A stretch of 64,000 nt of DNA from Nitrospira sp. (GCA_016873435.1 VGXF01000001.1:186001-250000); one strand, 5' to 3'; numbered from the stretch's first letter, positions 24,732 through 34,011 are shown. The notes: a model not told the origin generated them from the letters alone. Program-made: numbers and translations.

Positions 24732-26723
24732 CTAACTTCCCTGCTCGTCTCCGTCCGCGCCCTTCAAGCCAGGAAACGACACGCCCTTGCCGCCTTGCAC
24801 GGCGCGTAGACGGTTGGACGCTGCCGAAGACACCGCCCCGGGGGCTGTGGTCATACGGGTCCACAGAGCCTTCGCTTCCTTATAGATACCGTCTTCCGTC
24901 AAGCCGTACTTTTCACGGAGCATCTCCTGCGGCCCCTGCTCGATGTACCAGTCGGGTAGTCCCAAGAGTTTCGTCGAGATGTTGGTGATGCCCTGCTCGG
25001 ACAGAGACTCCAACACCGCAGACCCGAACCCGCCCATTGTGGAGCCTTCCTCAACCGTGACCAGACACCGCACACGCCTGGCCAGCGCTCCGATCAAGTC
25101 GTGATCTAGGGGCTTGACGAATCGCGCGTTCACCACCGCCACCGACAGCCCCTCTTTCTCCAGCCGCTCGGCCGCATGCACTGCGTGCCACACGGTGACA
25201 CCGACCGCCACGATGGCGAGATCGGTCCCGTCTTTCAGCAGTTCGCCCTTGCCAATCGGCAGCGTCTTCATCTCCTGGTCCATCGGCACGCCAAGACAGG
25301 TCCCACGCGGATAGCGCACAGAGATCGGTCCGTTATGCGTCAGGCTGGTTTTCACCATATGCTGCAATTCGTTTTCGTCTTTTGGCGCCATGACGACCAT
25401 GTTCGGCACGTGCCGTAGAAAGGCATAGTCGAATGCGCCGTGGTGCGTCGTGCCGTCTTCGGCGACGAGCCCCCCGCGGTCGATCAGAAATGCCACCGGC
25501 AGGTTCTGCGTTGCCACGTCGTGCACAACCTGGTCGTAGGCGCGCTGGAGAAACGTCGCGTACATGCACACAGCCGGCCTGATGCCCTGCGTGGCCAGAC
25601 CCGCGGCAAAGGTGACTGCATGCTGCTCGGCGATGCCGACGTCATAGAGCCGGTCCGGAAATGCTTTTTCGAACGCCGTCAGACCCGTGCCTTCGCACAT
25701 GGCCGCGGTGATCGCCACAACCTGCTTGTCCTCGCGCGCCATCTTTGTCAGCGCCTCGACTGCATGCGCCGTGTAGCTGAGTCGTGACGGCTTTTTCGCC
25801 GGCGCCCCAGTTTCGCGTACAAAGGCCGGGCAGGCATGGAACCAGACGGGGTTCTTTTCCGCCGGCTCGTAACCGAGGCCCTTCTTGGTGATCACGTGCA
25901 GCAGGACGGGCCCCTTGAGCTTCTTCACATGGTCGAGAATCGGCAACAGATGCTCGAAGTTGTGTCCGTCGATCGGGCCGACATACTGAAAGCCCAATTC
26001 TTCAAACAGCAGCCCCGGCAGAATCATGCCCTTGGCCAATTCCTCGGCACGATACACCATCTTCTGCACGTCCCGACCGATGTGGGGGATTGCCTGAAGC
26101 AAATGCCGCGCCTCTTCCTTGATCTTGGTGTAGAACTCACCGGTAAAAGTGCGGTTGAGATAGGCTGAAATGGCGCCGACGTTCTTCGAAATCGACATCT
26201 GGTTGTCGTTGAGAATCACCAGGAAGTCGCGCTTGGAACCGCCTGCGTGGTGCATGCCCTCAAGCGTCATGCCGGAGGTCATCGCACCGTCGCCGACCAC
26301 GCAGACGACCTTATGGTGCTCATTCTTCTGGTCGCGCGCCTCGGCCATGCCGAAGGCGGCCGATACGCCAGTGCCCGCATGGCCCGCGTTGAACGTGTCA
26401 TAGCCGCTCTCTTCGCGCTTGCAGAATCCGCTCAACCCGCCCGACTGGCGGAGCGTGCGAAATTGCTCGCGGCGACCGGTCAACAGTTTGTGAGTGTAGG
26501 CCTGGTTGCTGGTATCCCAAACGATCCGGTCTTCGGGCGCCTCGAACACGTAGTGCATCGCCACCGTCAATTCGACGACGCCGAGATTCGAGGCGAGATG
26601 CCCGCCGACGCTGGAGACGGCGGAGATAATCTCCTCGCGAATTTCCTGGCACAGGGCCGGAAACTCCCCGGGGGTCATCCGCTTCAGGTCGGACGGACCG
26701 TTGATCTTCTTAAGCGATGACAT
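24732..26723 (-). CDS. dxs: 1-deoxy-D-xylulose-5-phosphate synthase
   Basis: A 663-aa thiamine-diphosphate enzyme catalysing pyruvate plus glyceraldehyde-3-phosphate to DXP, first step of the MEP pathway. Visible are the N-terminal HLASNLG, the ThDP-binding VVGDGAMTSGMTLEG...NDNQMSIS, the pyrimidine domain DVGIAEQHAVTFAAG and the transketolase C-terminal domain. Length is slightly above the typical 620-640 due to a 35-residue tail. The ATG at 26723 (AAAGGAG seven bases away) is preferred to the GTG just before it. It supplies isoprenoid precursors for hopanoids and quinones. Confidence 0.96.
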   Translation of the reverse strand: MSSLKKINGPSDLKRMTPGEFPALCQEIREEIISAVSSVGGHLASNLGVVELTVAMHYVFEAPEDRIVWDTSNQAYTHKLLTGRREQFRTLRQSGGLSGFCKREESGYDTFNAGHAGTGVSAAFGMAEARDQKNEHHKVVCVVGDGAMTSGMTLEGMHHAGGSKRDFLVILNDNQMSISKNVGAISAYLNRTFTGEFYTKIKEEARHLLQAIPHIGRDVQKMVYRAEELAKGMILPGLLFEELGFQYVGPIDGHNFEHLLPILDHVKKLKGPVLLHVITKKGLGYEPAEKNPVWFHACPAFVRETGAPAKKPSRLSYTAHAVEALTKMAREDKQVVAITAAMCEGTGLTAFEKAFPDRLYDVGIAEQHAVTFAAGLATQGIRPAVCMYATFLQRAYDQVVHDVATQNLPVAFLIDRGGLVAEDGTTHHGAFDYAFLRHVPNMVVMAPKDENELQHMVKTSLTHNGPISVRYPRGTCLGVPMDQEMKTLPIGKGELLKDGTDLAIVAVGVTVWHAVHAAERLEKEGLSVAVVNARFVKPLDHDLIGALARRVRCLVTVEEGSTMGGFGSAVLESLSEQGITNISTKLLGLPDWYIEQGPQEMLREKYGLTEDGIYKEAKALWTRMTTAPGAVSSAASNRLRAVQGGKGVSFPGLKGADGDEQGS

Positions 26724-26726
26724 CAC

Positions 26727-26954
26727 CAGACTCCTTTAGTCCCGCGACACGTGGGGGGGGGATCATTAATGGTAAGGACACACCGGAAGCGTGCCCAGGA
26801 CCTGCGTGTAGCGGTCGTTTTGAGAAATTTGTAGAGACAATTTGTCACAGAAATCCTTTTTCTGTCAAGGCCTTAGGCTTTTCGAGCCTTAGAGGGCACG
26901 GTCAAAACCGATAGGTGACAGTTGAAAAACCTCATCACCCCGCATGACGACACA
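26727..26954 (-). promoter_or_regulatory. Upstream region of dxs: weak promoter, palindrome, hairpin, G9 tract
   Basis: This 228-bp gap holds TTGACA (26863-26868, minus) with a weak -10 CAAATT (26839-26844), whose spacer contains the palindrome CAGAAA-N5-TTTCTG (26848-26864). An 8-bp hairpin with one mismatch (26872-26892) lies just upstream and may end transcription from the barrel gene. A run of nine G on the plus strand (26753-26761) sits in the likely leader. No gene is seen. Confidence 0.4.
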
Positions 26955-28160
26955 CTAAAAAGGATAATCCAGCCCCGCGAACACCGCCCCACCCTCCTTG
27001 CTGTACCCCCAGTCAATTCGGCCGACCGTACCGGGACGGACGATGCCCCGGAACCCGATCCCCGGCGTCACCTCATAGTCCTTGAGCAGACGCTTGTGGA
27101 ACGTATTGAACGTCTTGCCCATGTCTACGAATGGCGCCACTTCGAACTCAGCCATGACGTTCGTTACCCGCGCGCGCATGATGTGAATGCGCTGTTCAAT
27201 GTTGAGCACGGCCAGGTGATTGTCAATGAACCGGTCCGTGCCGTACCCGCGCAGATTGTTCTGGCCGCCGAGCGAACTCCGTTCGTAAAACGGCACCTGG
27301 AAGCCGTGTGTCGTCTGAAAATCAGCCCGCACGACCAAAATCATTTTTTTCGTTTCGCTCGGGAACAGTTTCTTGATCTCCAGCTCGGTCCGGGTGTACA
27401 CCGGATGCGTCCCATTGCGAAAATTCTGGTTCAACTCGGCAAAGCCGGTGACCTGCGTCCCGACGGTCGGCGATATGAGGTTGTCCCGCGTATCGTAGTG
27501 AAAGGTCATCCGGTGCCCGTAGATGGCCGCCCCCTGCATCCCGTCGACGTTGGCGAAGCGCTCCATCGAGTAGGGCAGTTCCGTGGCGCCGCCCCGCTGG
27601 ATACGGACCTCTCGATAACGTTGCCCAATGGCCACCTGCGTGACTTCGTTTAGGTACGCGCCGAACTTCCAGTTGGCGCGGACTTCGCGCGCCGTATAGT
27701 TGGTCTCGTTCTCATCGACCGTCTGCTGGCTGATGCCAAAAAAACGGGACGTCGCATTCTTAAAAAATGACCCGCCGAAGGCCAGGGCGTACCGCCCGTC
27801 GCTCAGCGCCGGATCTAGGTAACTGTAGACCAGTTTGCGTTCGATCCGCTCTGTGAGCGAGGCCTGAAACCGCGTCTGCCGCCCACCATCGTCGTATTTG
27901 AACAGATTGTAGGTGCCGCGCACGCCCACGATTGAATTGCGGATGAGCATCGGGGCATGAATGTATTTGAGCTCCCCGCTCTCGTCCGCCACCAGGATCG
28001 GTACGATCAGTCCGGCGTCGTTGCCATCGTTACGCGTGGTGGACGCGGTGGGAACAGGAAAATAGGAGGTGTCGGCCCGCGCCGTCTCGGCGGACCACGG
28101 CGCGGTGGCCACCAGCACGGCCACCAGAATCAGGGCCCGCCCGAACATCACGCTTGCCAT
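26955..28160 (-). CDS. Outer-membrane beta-barrel of the Omp85/BamA-type surface antigen family, no POTRA
   Basis: A 401-aa protein with a signal peptide (cut near TARAD) and a 16-strand-like barrel of about 365 residues, ending in the outer-membrane signature aromatic residue (DYPF). GGQNNLRGYGTDRF matches the L/VRGY lid-loop motif of Omp85 barrels. There is no room for a POTRA domain, unlike BamA or TamA. It is 25 bp after mlaC and so belongs to the lipid-transport operon. It may form the outer-membrane exit for lipids moved by the Mla proteins; this is inference. Confidence 0.8.
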   Translation of the reverse strand: MASVMFGRALILVAVLVATAPWSAETARADTSYFPVPTASTTRNDGNDAGLIVPILVADESGELKYIHAPMLIRNSIVGVRGTYNLFKYDDGGRQTRFQASLTERIERKLVYSYLDPALSDGRYALAFGGSFFKNATSRFFGISQQTVDENETNYTAREVRANWKFGAYLNEVTQVAIGQRYREVRIQRGGATELPYSMERFANVDGMQGAAIYGHRMTFHYDTRDNLISPTVGTQVTGFAELNQNFRNGTHPVYTRTELEIKKLFPSETKKMILVVRADFQTTHGFQVPFYERSSLGGQNNLRGYGTDRFIDNHLAVLNIEQRIHIMRARVTNVMAEFEVAPFVDMGKTFNTFHKRLLKDYEVTPGIGFRGIVRPGTVGRIDWGYSKEGGAVFAGLDYPF

Positions 28161-28185
28161 GAAAGGGAACGTCCGTACGGATGCG

Positions 28186-28803
28186 TTACGGCTTGTCCGC
28201 TTTGATCTTCACGAACTGATCAGACTTCTCGCGGAGCTTCTTGACGAGATCGTCGTAGCCGGACGTGCGGATGATCTTCTCAAACTGGCTGCGATAGTTC
28301 TTCACGAGGCTGATGCCGTCGACCACCACATCATAAATGCGCCAGTCGCCGGATTTGTTGAGCAGACGGTAGTCCAGGGGGATGTCCGCCTTGCCCGAGG
28401 AAACCCTGGTGCGAACCTCGGCGTAGTCCGCTTCCTTGCGCTCATTGAGATAGTGAACCTGCTCGCCTGAGTAGCCCTCGATCCGGTCAGCATAGGAATT
28501 CGTCAGCAGCTGCCTGAACAGATCCGCAAATTCTGTCCGTTGCTGTTCGTCCAGCTTGGCCCACTGCGCCCCCAGCGCCCGCTTTGCCATGTCCTCGTAG
28601 CTGAACCGCTCGCTGATAATCTTCTCCATCTGCCGGTGCCGTTCCGCCACCCGATCGGGCTTCTTCAGCGCCTCGTCGGACAGCACTTGAATCAGCGTGT
28701 CGATGCTGCGCTTGATGGCCTCCGTCGCTGTCTCACCCGACCAGACCGCCCCTGGCCACGCCAACGCGCATCCGATGATCATACTCACGATGAATCGCTT
28801 CAT
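28186..28803 (-). CDS. mlaC: MlaC-type periplasmic lipid-binding protein
   Basis: A 205-aa protein: Sec signal (cut near VWSGE) and the Tol_tol_Ttg2/MlaC domain, with the typical FSYEDMAKRALG and YADRIEGYSGE, LLNKSGDWRIYDVVVDGISLVKNYR split across mid to C-terminal half. MlaC ferries phospholipid or other lipid across the periplasm between MlaFEDB and the outer membrane. The start follows GGAAGG. Neighbours are mlaD upstream and an outer-membrane barrel downstream. Confidence 0.9.
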   Translation of the reverse strand: MKRFIVSMIIGCALAWPGAVWSGETATEAIKRSIDTLIQVLSDEALKKPDRVAERHRQMEKIISERFSYEDMAKRALGAQWAKLDEQQRTEFADLFRQLLTNSYADRIEGYSGEQVHYLNERKEADYAEVRTRVSSGKADIPLDYRLLNKSGDWRIYDVVVDGISLVKNYRSQFEKIIRTSGYDDLVKKLREKSDQFVKIKADKP

Positions 28804-28836
28804 GGTCCGCCTTCCTTACGCTTACCCTTCTTAGGA

Positions 28837-29280
28837 TTACTTCACCTTGCCATGCACGTACTGACTAACCAGTTCCTCCAGATCCAGCCCAGACTCCGTG
28901 TCACGGATCCGCCCGCCCGGCTTCAACTCGGACCCGCCGCCACCCAACGACAACGATACGAATTTCTCCCCGATGATCCCCCGTGTCTTGACCGACGCAA
29001 TCGTATCGTCATAGAGCGTGATACCTTGGTTGACCGCGAAGGTCGCCACCGCGCGGTCCTGCTTGAGCCGAATCGACTGCACCCGCCCGACCTCCACACC
29101 GGCGATTTCAATCGTCGCGCCCGGCCGCAGACCGGACACCGTGTCGAATTCGGCTTCGATGTGGTAACGGTCCCCGCCGATCACCTCGAGCTTGCCGAGC
29201 TTGATCGACAGGTAGCCGAGGCACCCGATGCCGATTAGCACGAAGACACCGACCACCAGTTCGAGTTTGGCTTTTTCCAT
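28837..29280 (-). CDS. mlaD: MlaD-type MCE-domain protein
   Basis: A 147-aa protein: one N-terminal transmembrane helix (LVVGVFVLIGIGCLGYLSI) and an MCE domain with YHIEAEFDTVSGLRPGATIEIAGVEVG by family pattern, ending FVSLSLGGGG and a helical tail. MlaD hexamers form the periplasmic lipid channel on the MlaFE transporter. The start at 29280 follows GAGGAT; upstream in-frame codons belong to non-coding spacer overlap with mlaF. Length is close to the usual 150-180 aa. Confidence 0.92.
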   Translation of the reverse strand: MEKAKLELVVGVFVLIGIGCLGYLSIKLGKLEVIGGDRYHIEAEFDTVSGLRPGATIEIAGVEVGRVQSIRLKQDRAVATFAVNQGITLYDDTIASVKTRGIIGEKFVSLSLGGGGSELKPGGRIRDTESGLDLEELVSQYVHGKVK

Positions 29281-29302
29281 GTTTATCCTCAGACTCCGTC
29301 CG

Positions 29303-30046
29303 TTAACGTTTCGAGGGCACCGTCCCGCCGACGGTGATGAATTCTTGAATTGAGGCATTGTCGATGCGCTGGAACTCGGCCGAAGGGGCCATTGCGGCGA
29401 TCCGCCCCTGCTCCAGCATCGCCACCCAATCGGAAATGCCAAAGATCTCCGGAATCTCATGGCTGACCATGATCGCCGTGAAGCCGAACATCCGGTGCAT
29501 CGCCAGGATCAGCTCGTGAATCGTGTTCGCCATGAGCGGATCGAGCCCGGTGGTAGGCTCATCAAACAGGATGATTTCCGGCTCCATTACCAGCGCACGC
29601 GCTAAGCCCGCCCGTTTCTTCATGCCGCCGGAGAGTTCCGCTGGAAACTTGTGTCCCATGCCCGCCAGCCCCACCTGATCGAGCTTTTCTTCCACACGCC
29701 GCGCGACCTCCGGCTCCGGCGCCCGCAGCTTCTCGCGAAGCGGAAATGCCACGTTGTCGAAGACGCTCAACGAATCAAAGAGCGCGGCCCCCTGGAAGAG
29801 CATCGCGAAGCGCTTCCGCACATCATTGAGCGCCTTGCTATGCAGCCGGGAGATTTCCGTGCCTTCCACCCACACTTCGCCGCGATCCGGCTGCAGCAGG
29901 CCAATCATGTGCTTGAGCAGCACGCTCTTGCCCTCGCCGCTGCGGCCGATGATCGTCGTGAGCTTCCCCTTAGGAATCTCCAGCGTCACGCCGCGCAGCA
30001 CGGGCTGTTTGCCGAACGTCTTGTGGACATTGACCAGCTTGATCAT
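29303..30046 (-). CDS. mlaF: MlaF-type ABC transporter ATP-binding protein
   Basis: A 247-aa ATPase with Walker A GRSGEGKS, Q-loop FQGAALFDSL, signature LSGGMKKRAGLARAL, Walker B IILFDEPTTGLD and the switch His in VSHEIPE. This is the MlaF/Ttg2A subgroup. It powers lipid movement with the MlaE permease encoded just upstream. The start at 30046 fits the family N-terminus MIKLVNVHKTFG. Confidence 0.95.
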   Translation of the reverse strand: MIKLVNVHKTFGKQPVLRGVTLEIPKGKLTTIIGRSGEGKSVLLKHMIGLLQPDRGEVWVEGTEISRLHSKALNDVRKRFAMLFQGAALFDSLSVFDNVAFPLREKLRAPEPEVARRVEEKLDQVGLAGMGHKFPAELSGGMKKRAGLARALVMEPEIILFDEPTTGLDPLMANTIHELILAMHRMFGFTAIMVSHEIPEIFGISDWVAMLEQGRIAAMAPSAEFQRIDNASIQEFITVGGTVPSKR

Positions 30047-30128
30047 AAATCGCCCCCGGTCAGAGTGCGCCTGCGGGGTCCGACATTTTCTTTCCAAAAC
30101 TCAACCGCACCCCTGGCCTCACCCGTCC

Positions 30129-30899
30129 TCACAAGAGCACCGACGTCAGGAAATAATCCCACACGAGAATCAACACCGAGGACAGCACCACCGCCCGCGT
30201 GGTCGCCGTACCCAGCCCCTCCGCGCTCATCTCCGTGTAATAGCCCTTGTAGCAGCAGACCCAGCTCAAGATGAGCCCGAAGCTGATCGATTTCCAGATG
30301 CCGCCGTAGACGTCCTTCCATTCCACCGCCGTCTCAACGGAATTCCAGTATACCCCCGCGTTGACACCAAGCAGATCCACGCCTACCACGTAACCACCGT
30401 AGATGCCGACGACGTCGAAGAGCGCCACTAACAGCGGCACGCCGATCAGGCTGGCCAGGATCTTGGGTGCGATCAGATACTGCAGCGGATTGACCGCCAT
30501 CGTATCCAGCGCATCGATCTGCTCGGTGATACGCATGATGCCAATCTCGGCCGTCATGGCCGAGCCTGCCCGCGCCGTTACCATCAGCGCCGCCAGCACC
30601 GGCCCCAATTCACGGATGATACTCAATGCCACCGCCGTACCCAGTGCCGCATCCGAACCGTATTTTCTCAGCGTGTAATAACCCTGGAGCCCCAGCACCA
30701 TGCCGGTGAACACCGCGGTCAGCACGATGACGAAGGTGGATTTGAAACCGATGAAATGCAGCTGCCTGACGGCCTGAAAAAACCGGAACGGCGGGCGCGT
30801 CATCCAGCCGAACGTCGAGAGCAGAAACAGAAGCATTCGCCCCATTTCCTGAATGATGGCAAGCCCCGTGGCGCCCAGTCGTTGAATCACCGTTGTCAC
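30129..30899 (-). CDS. mlaE: MlaE-type lipid ABC transporter permease
   Basis: A 256-aa permease of the MlaE family with five to six helices and the conserved GLQGYYTLRKYG, LGPVLAALMVTARAGSAMTAEIG by segments, and MRITEQIDAL. The chosen start is GTG at 30899 because GGAAGGG lies seven bases before it and it lies one base past the hpnG stop. It forms the transmembrane part of the transporter with MlaF and MlaD. Confidence 0.93.
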   Translation of the reverse strand: MTTVIQRLGATGLAIIQEMGRMLLFLLSTFGWMTRPPFRFFQAVRQLHFIGFKSTFVIVLTAVFTGMVLGLQGYYTLRKYGSDAALGTAVALSIIRELGPVLAALMVTARAGSAMTAEIGIMRITEQIDALDTMAVNPLQYLIAPKILASLIGVPLLVALFDVVGIYGGYVVGVDLLGVNAGVYWNSVETAVEWKDVYGGIWKSISFGLILSWVCCYKGYYTEMSAEGLGTATTRAVVLSSVLILVWDYFLTSVLL

Positions 30900-30900
30900 A

Positions 30901-31665
30901 TCAACCCTTCCCGCTCTCCGACAGCTCGTCAAGCCACCGGGAATAAAACAGGCTCATCGCCTCTGTCGCCGCGTGCATCTGCCTCCGCAACCGCCACAAC
31001 CCCGCCAAGCACGATGGGTTGGCGACGCAGGCGACCACACCGGTGAGCCGGTCGGCCGGCCGTGTGAACAGATTTAAGTCCACCGGCAGGCTTTCGTCCC
31101 GCAGATCGGAGACGTGCCGCACGATCGCAAACGGAATCGCCAGCCCGGCCGCCCCCGCCCCCAGCATCGCGCTTTCCATGTCCACGGCGATGGCGCCCGT
31201 CCGTTCCGCCACTGCCTGCTTTTCCGCTGCATGCCACAAGATACGCAGCGACGTCACGAACGAGCCGATGTGCGTCGGCATTGCCATACGCGCCGCCGTT
31301 TGCTGCACCGACGTCACGGCTTCGCTCGAGCAGGTGTGACGCATGCGCTCGCACGCGGCGCGGTCGTCCGCTTCGATCCGGACATCCGTCCCGATCAGGA
31401 GCTCGCCGATCCGAGCCGGCGTCAGTGCCCCCGCCAAACCAGCCGAGACAACCAGCCCGATCTCATACTTCTGCAACACCGAATGGCAGGCGGCGGCCGC
31501 CTTGTCGAGCCCCACGCCGGTCTGCACCAGCACAATCTCCTGACGGCCCCGACGTCCCAGCCAACAGCGCGTGCCGTCATGGTCATTCCGCCGAACATCG
31601 TCCAGCACCCGCCTGATCGCGGCACACTCCCACCGCGTCGCTGTAAAAATTCCGACCTGCTTCAT
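30901..31665 (-). CDS. hpnG: Adenosylhopane nucleosidase/phosphorylase HpnG
   Basis: A 254-aa protein of the purine nucleoside phosphorylase/MTAN fold: IFTATRWECAAIRR at the N-terminus, LVVSAGLAGALTP, IAVDMESAMLG (substrate-ribose binding) and VRHVSDLRDE near the active site. In hopanoid clusters HpnG removes adenine from adenosylhopane to give ribosylhopane, the step after HpnH. It lies 30 bp after shc and one base before mlaE. A start three codons upstream is also possible. Confidence 0.85.
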   Translation of the reverse strand: MKQVGIFTATRWECAAIRRVLDDVRRNDHDGTRCWLGRRGRQEIVLVQTGVGLDKAAAACHSVLQKYEIGLVVSAGLAGALTPARIGELLIGTDVRIEADDRAACERMRHTCSSEAVTSVQQTAARMAMPTHIGSFVTSLRILWHAAEKQAVAERTGAIAVDMESAMLGAGAAGLAIPFAIVRHVSDLRDESLPVDLNLFTRPADRLTGVVACVANPSCLAGLWRLRRQMHAATEAMSLFYSRWLDELSESGKG

Positions 31666-31695
31666 GCAGTGCACGGACGTTGGCGGGAGGCGGGC

Positions 31696-33873
31696 TCAGA
31701 GTCTAGGCCCAAACGTGCCCGCTGCGCGCACGGCCTGCCGCAATTCGTCCGCCCGCGTGGTCCCGCGCGCCCGAATATTCCGATACATCGACAGCGCCCA
31801 CAACGGGAAATACTGGCAGTACCAGTGGTAGCGGAGATAGAACACTCGCGGGAAGCCGGTGCCCGTGTGCTGAATCTCCTTCCACGAGCCATCCTCCCGT
31901 TGATGGCGCAGCAGATAATTGATCCCGCGGACCACGCTGATGGAATCCGCCACGCCCGCCGACAGCATCGACAGGAGCGCCCAGGCCGTCTGCGACGGCG
32001 TGCTCTCGCCGCGGCCAGCCAGGCTCTGATCAGCATAGGAGAGGCATGACTCACCCCAGCCACCGTCGGGATTCTGCTTCAACTCCAGCCATTGCACGGC
32101 GCGGCGAACGTAGGGCGAGGACATGTCCTCGCCGATTCCCCGCAAACCGGCCAGCACCGACCAGGTGCCATAGATATAATTCACGCCCCAGCGCCCGTAC
32201 CAGCTGCCGTCCGCCTCCTGTTTCTTCTTGATGAACGCCAGCGCCTTTTTTGCGGCCGGATGCGTGCGGTCATAGCCCAGCACGCCCAGCATTTCCAGGC
32301 AGCGCCCGGCCAAATCCTCCGTCGGCGGATCGAGCAGCGCTCGGTGGTCGGCAAAGGGGATGACGTTGAAGATCATGTGATTGTTGTCCACATCGTAGGC
32401 GCCCCAGCCGCCCTCGGCGCTCTGCATAGCGAGCACCCACCGGTAGCCGCGGCGGAGGGACTCCACCTGCGCCTCCCGGTTGGTCATCTTGAGCTTGGCC
32501 AACGCCATGATCACGACGGCCGAGTCGTCCACGTCCGGAAAGCGTTCGTTCTCGAACTGAAAATACCAGCCGCCAGGCTCGGCGTCCGGAGCGGAGGATT
32601 CCTTCCAGTCGCCGTCCGTCGTCGTCTGCTTGGAGATCATCCATTCGCCGGCTTTGAGTAGCGCGGGATGGGTCTGCGGTAGCCCCGATTCGATCAGCGC
32701 GTTCACAGACAGCGACGTGTCCCAGATCGGTGAGAAGCAGGGCTGCAGATGCAGCGTCTCGATCTGCACCTTTCCTTCACGAACCGTTTCATAGACTTCG
32801 AGATCCTCGATTTCATTAAGCGCCTTGGCTAGTAGCGGATGGTCCGCGCTGTAGCCCAGACAATGCAGCGCCATGGCGGAATTCGCCATGGCCGGATAGA
32901 TGGCGCCGAGCCCCCCGCTGCCGCGCATGTGGTCCAGCATCCAGACGATCGCCTTCTGGACCGCTGTCTCACGGAACGCCTGGTAGCGCAGCCGCTCGTA
33001 GAACTTGAGCACCTTGTCGAGCGAGATAAAGAAATTCTTCCACGTGAACCAGGCCGCGTCCTTCCGGAACGGTGGCACGCGGTCATAGCACACCTTTTCG
33101 CGCGGGATAGCGTAGAGCTCCGCAATGCCCTGTTCCTCAGGAATCCGGCAGACCGGCCGGTGCGCAAAGATCACCAGCAGGGGGATCAGCACCACCCGCG
33201 TCCAGTAGGACACTTGGTAGAGGCTAAAATAAAACTTTTTGGGCAGCAGCATGATCTCGGGCGGCATACTGGGGACACCACGCCAATCATACTGATCGAA
33301 CAGTGCCAGAGTGATCTTGGTGAAGACGTTGGCTTCCGTCACCCCACCCTTAGCCAGAATGCCGTCGCGCGCGCGCAGCATGAAGGCTTCTGCCGGCGAG
33401 ACGCCCGAAAGCTTCAACGCGAAGTAGGCCTTCACGGAGGCGCTGATTTCTGACGGCCCGCCCGAATAGATCGGCCAGCCGCCGTCCTGTAACTGCGTGG
33501 CTTTGAGATAGCGAACCGCTTTTCGTTCGCGCTCCGGATCCGAGACGTTGAGGAATCGGCGGAGCATGAGGTATTCCGACGTGAGCGTCGTGTCCGCCTC
33601 GAGTTCGGCGACCCAGAAACCCTCTACCGGATGCTGGCGATCCAGAATCCACCGTTGGCTACGACGAATGGCCTCGTCCACCGCCTCGTGCGAAGCCGCG
33701 TGAGCCATCCGCCGCATGGACGTGTCAGGCGGATGCACGGGATGCGGATTGTGTGAGACGATCTTTAGGACGGCCTTCGGCGCATAGGCCTCGACCCTTT
33801 CCCGGACTGTGTCGGGAACGGAGGCAAAGAAACGATCCGAAAGCCGCGCAAGTAAGCGCTTCCACTGCTGCAT
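31696..33873 (-). CDS. shc: Squalene-hopene cyclase
   Basis: A 725-aa cyclase converting squalene to hopene/hopanol. The catalytic DxDD motif is present as DVDDSAV (Ser replaces the usual Thr). Several QW repeats are visible (QDGGWPIY, SAEGGWGAY, NPDGGWGES, EDGSWKE), along with the WYFQFEN and GRWGVNYIYGTW active-site segments. Length matches bacterial SHCs plus a short N-terminal extension. The start MQQW has AAGGGA upstream. It is the first gene of the hopanoid/lipid transport operon and has a strong promoter at 33983-34011. Confidence 0.96.
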   Translation of the reverse strand: MQQWKRLLARLSDRFFASVPDTVRERVEAYAPKAVLKIVSHNPHPVHPPDTSMRRMAHAASHEAVDEAIRRSQRWILDRQHPVEGFWVAELEADTTLTSEYLMLRRFLNVSDPERERKAVRYLKATQLQDGGWPIYSGGPSEISASVKAYFALKLSGVSPAEAFMLRARDGILAKGGVTEANVFTKITLALFDQYDWRGVPSMPPEIMLLPKKFYFSLYQVSYWTRVVLIPLLVIFAHRPVCRIPEEQGIAELYAIPREKVCYDRVPPFRKDAAWFTWKNFFISLDKVLKFYERLRYQAFRETAVQKAIVWMLDHMRGSGGLGAIYPAMANSAMALHCLGYSADHPLLAKALNEIEDLEVYETVREGKVQIETLHLQPCFSPIWDTSLSVNALIESGLPQTHPALLKAGEWMISKQTTTDGDWKESSAPDAEPGGWYFQFENERFPDVDDSAVVIMALAKLKMTNREAQVESLRRGYRWVLAMQSAEGGWGAYDVDNNHMIFNVIPFADHRALLDPPTEDLAGRCLEMLGVLGYDRTHPAAKKALAFIKKKQEADGSWYGRWGVNYIYGTWSVLAGLRGIGEDMSSPYVRRAVQWLELKQNPDGGWGESCLSYADQSLAGRGESTPSQTAWALLSMLSAGVADSISVVRGINYLLRHQREDGSWKEIQHTGTGFPRVFYLRYHWYCQYFPLWALSMYRNIRARGTTRADELRQAVRAAGTFGPRL

Positions 33874-33982
33874 TGGGATCCCTTGGAAATCCTGACGCCG
33901 CGGGGCACCCATGGACAGAAACAGCGCCCGCCTTTAGCCGGAACGCAGGCACCCGCCAGGAATTTATTACTTACAGGGCAGG

Positions 33983-34011
33983 TTTATAACAAAGGCGTTA
34001 CCGGCAGTCAA
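33983..34011 (-). promoter_or_regulatory. Strong promoter of the hopanoid/Mla operon
   Basis: TTGACT (34006-34011) and TATAAA (33983-33988) separated by exactly 17 bp on the minus strand, about 110 bp upstream of shc and directly after the smc stop. This is the best sigma70-type match in the window. Confidence 0.7.

Noticed and set aside
28540-29238. Plus-strand frame of 232 codons
   Set aside because: Antisense to mlaC and mlaD, which are clearly real.
31114-32049. Plus-strand frame of 311 codons
   Set aside because: Antisense to hpnG and the end of shc, with biased composition and no recognisable motif.
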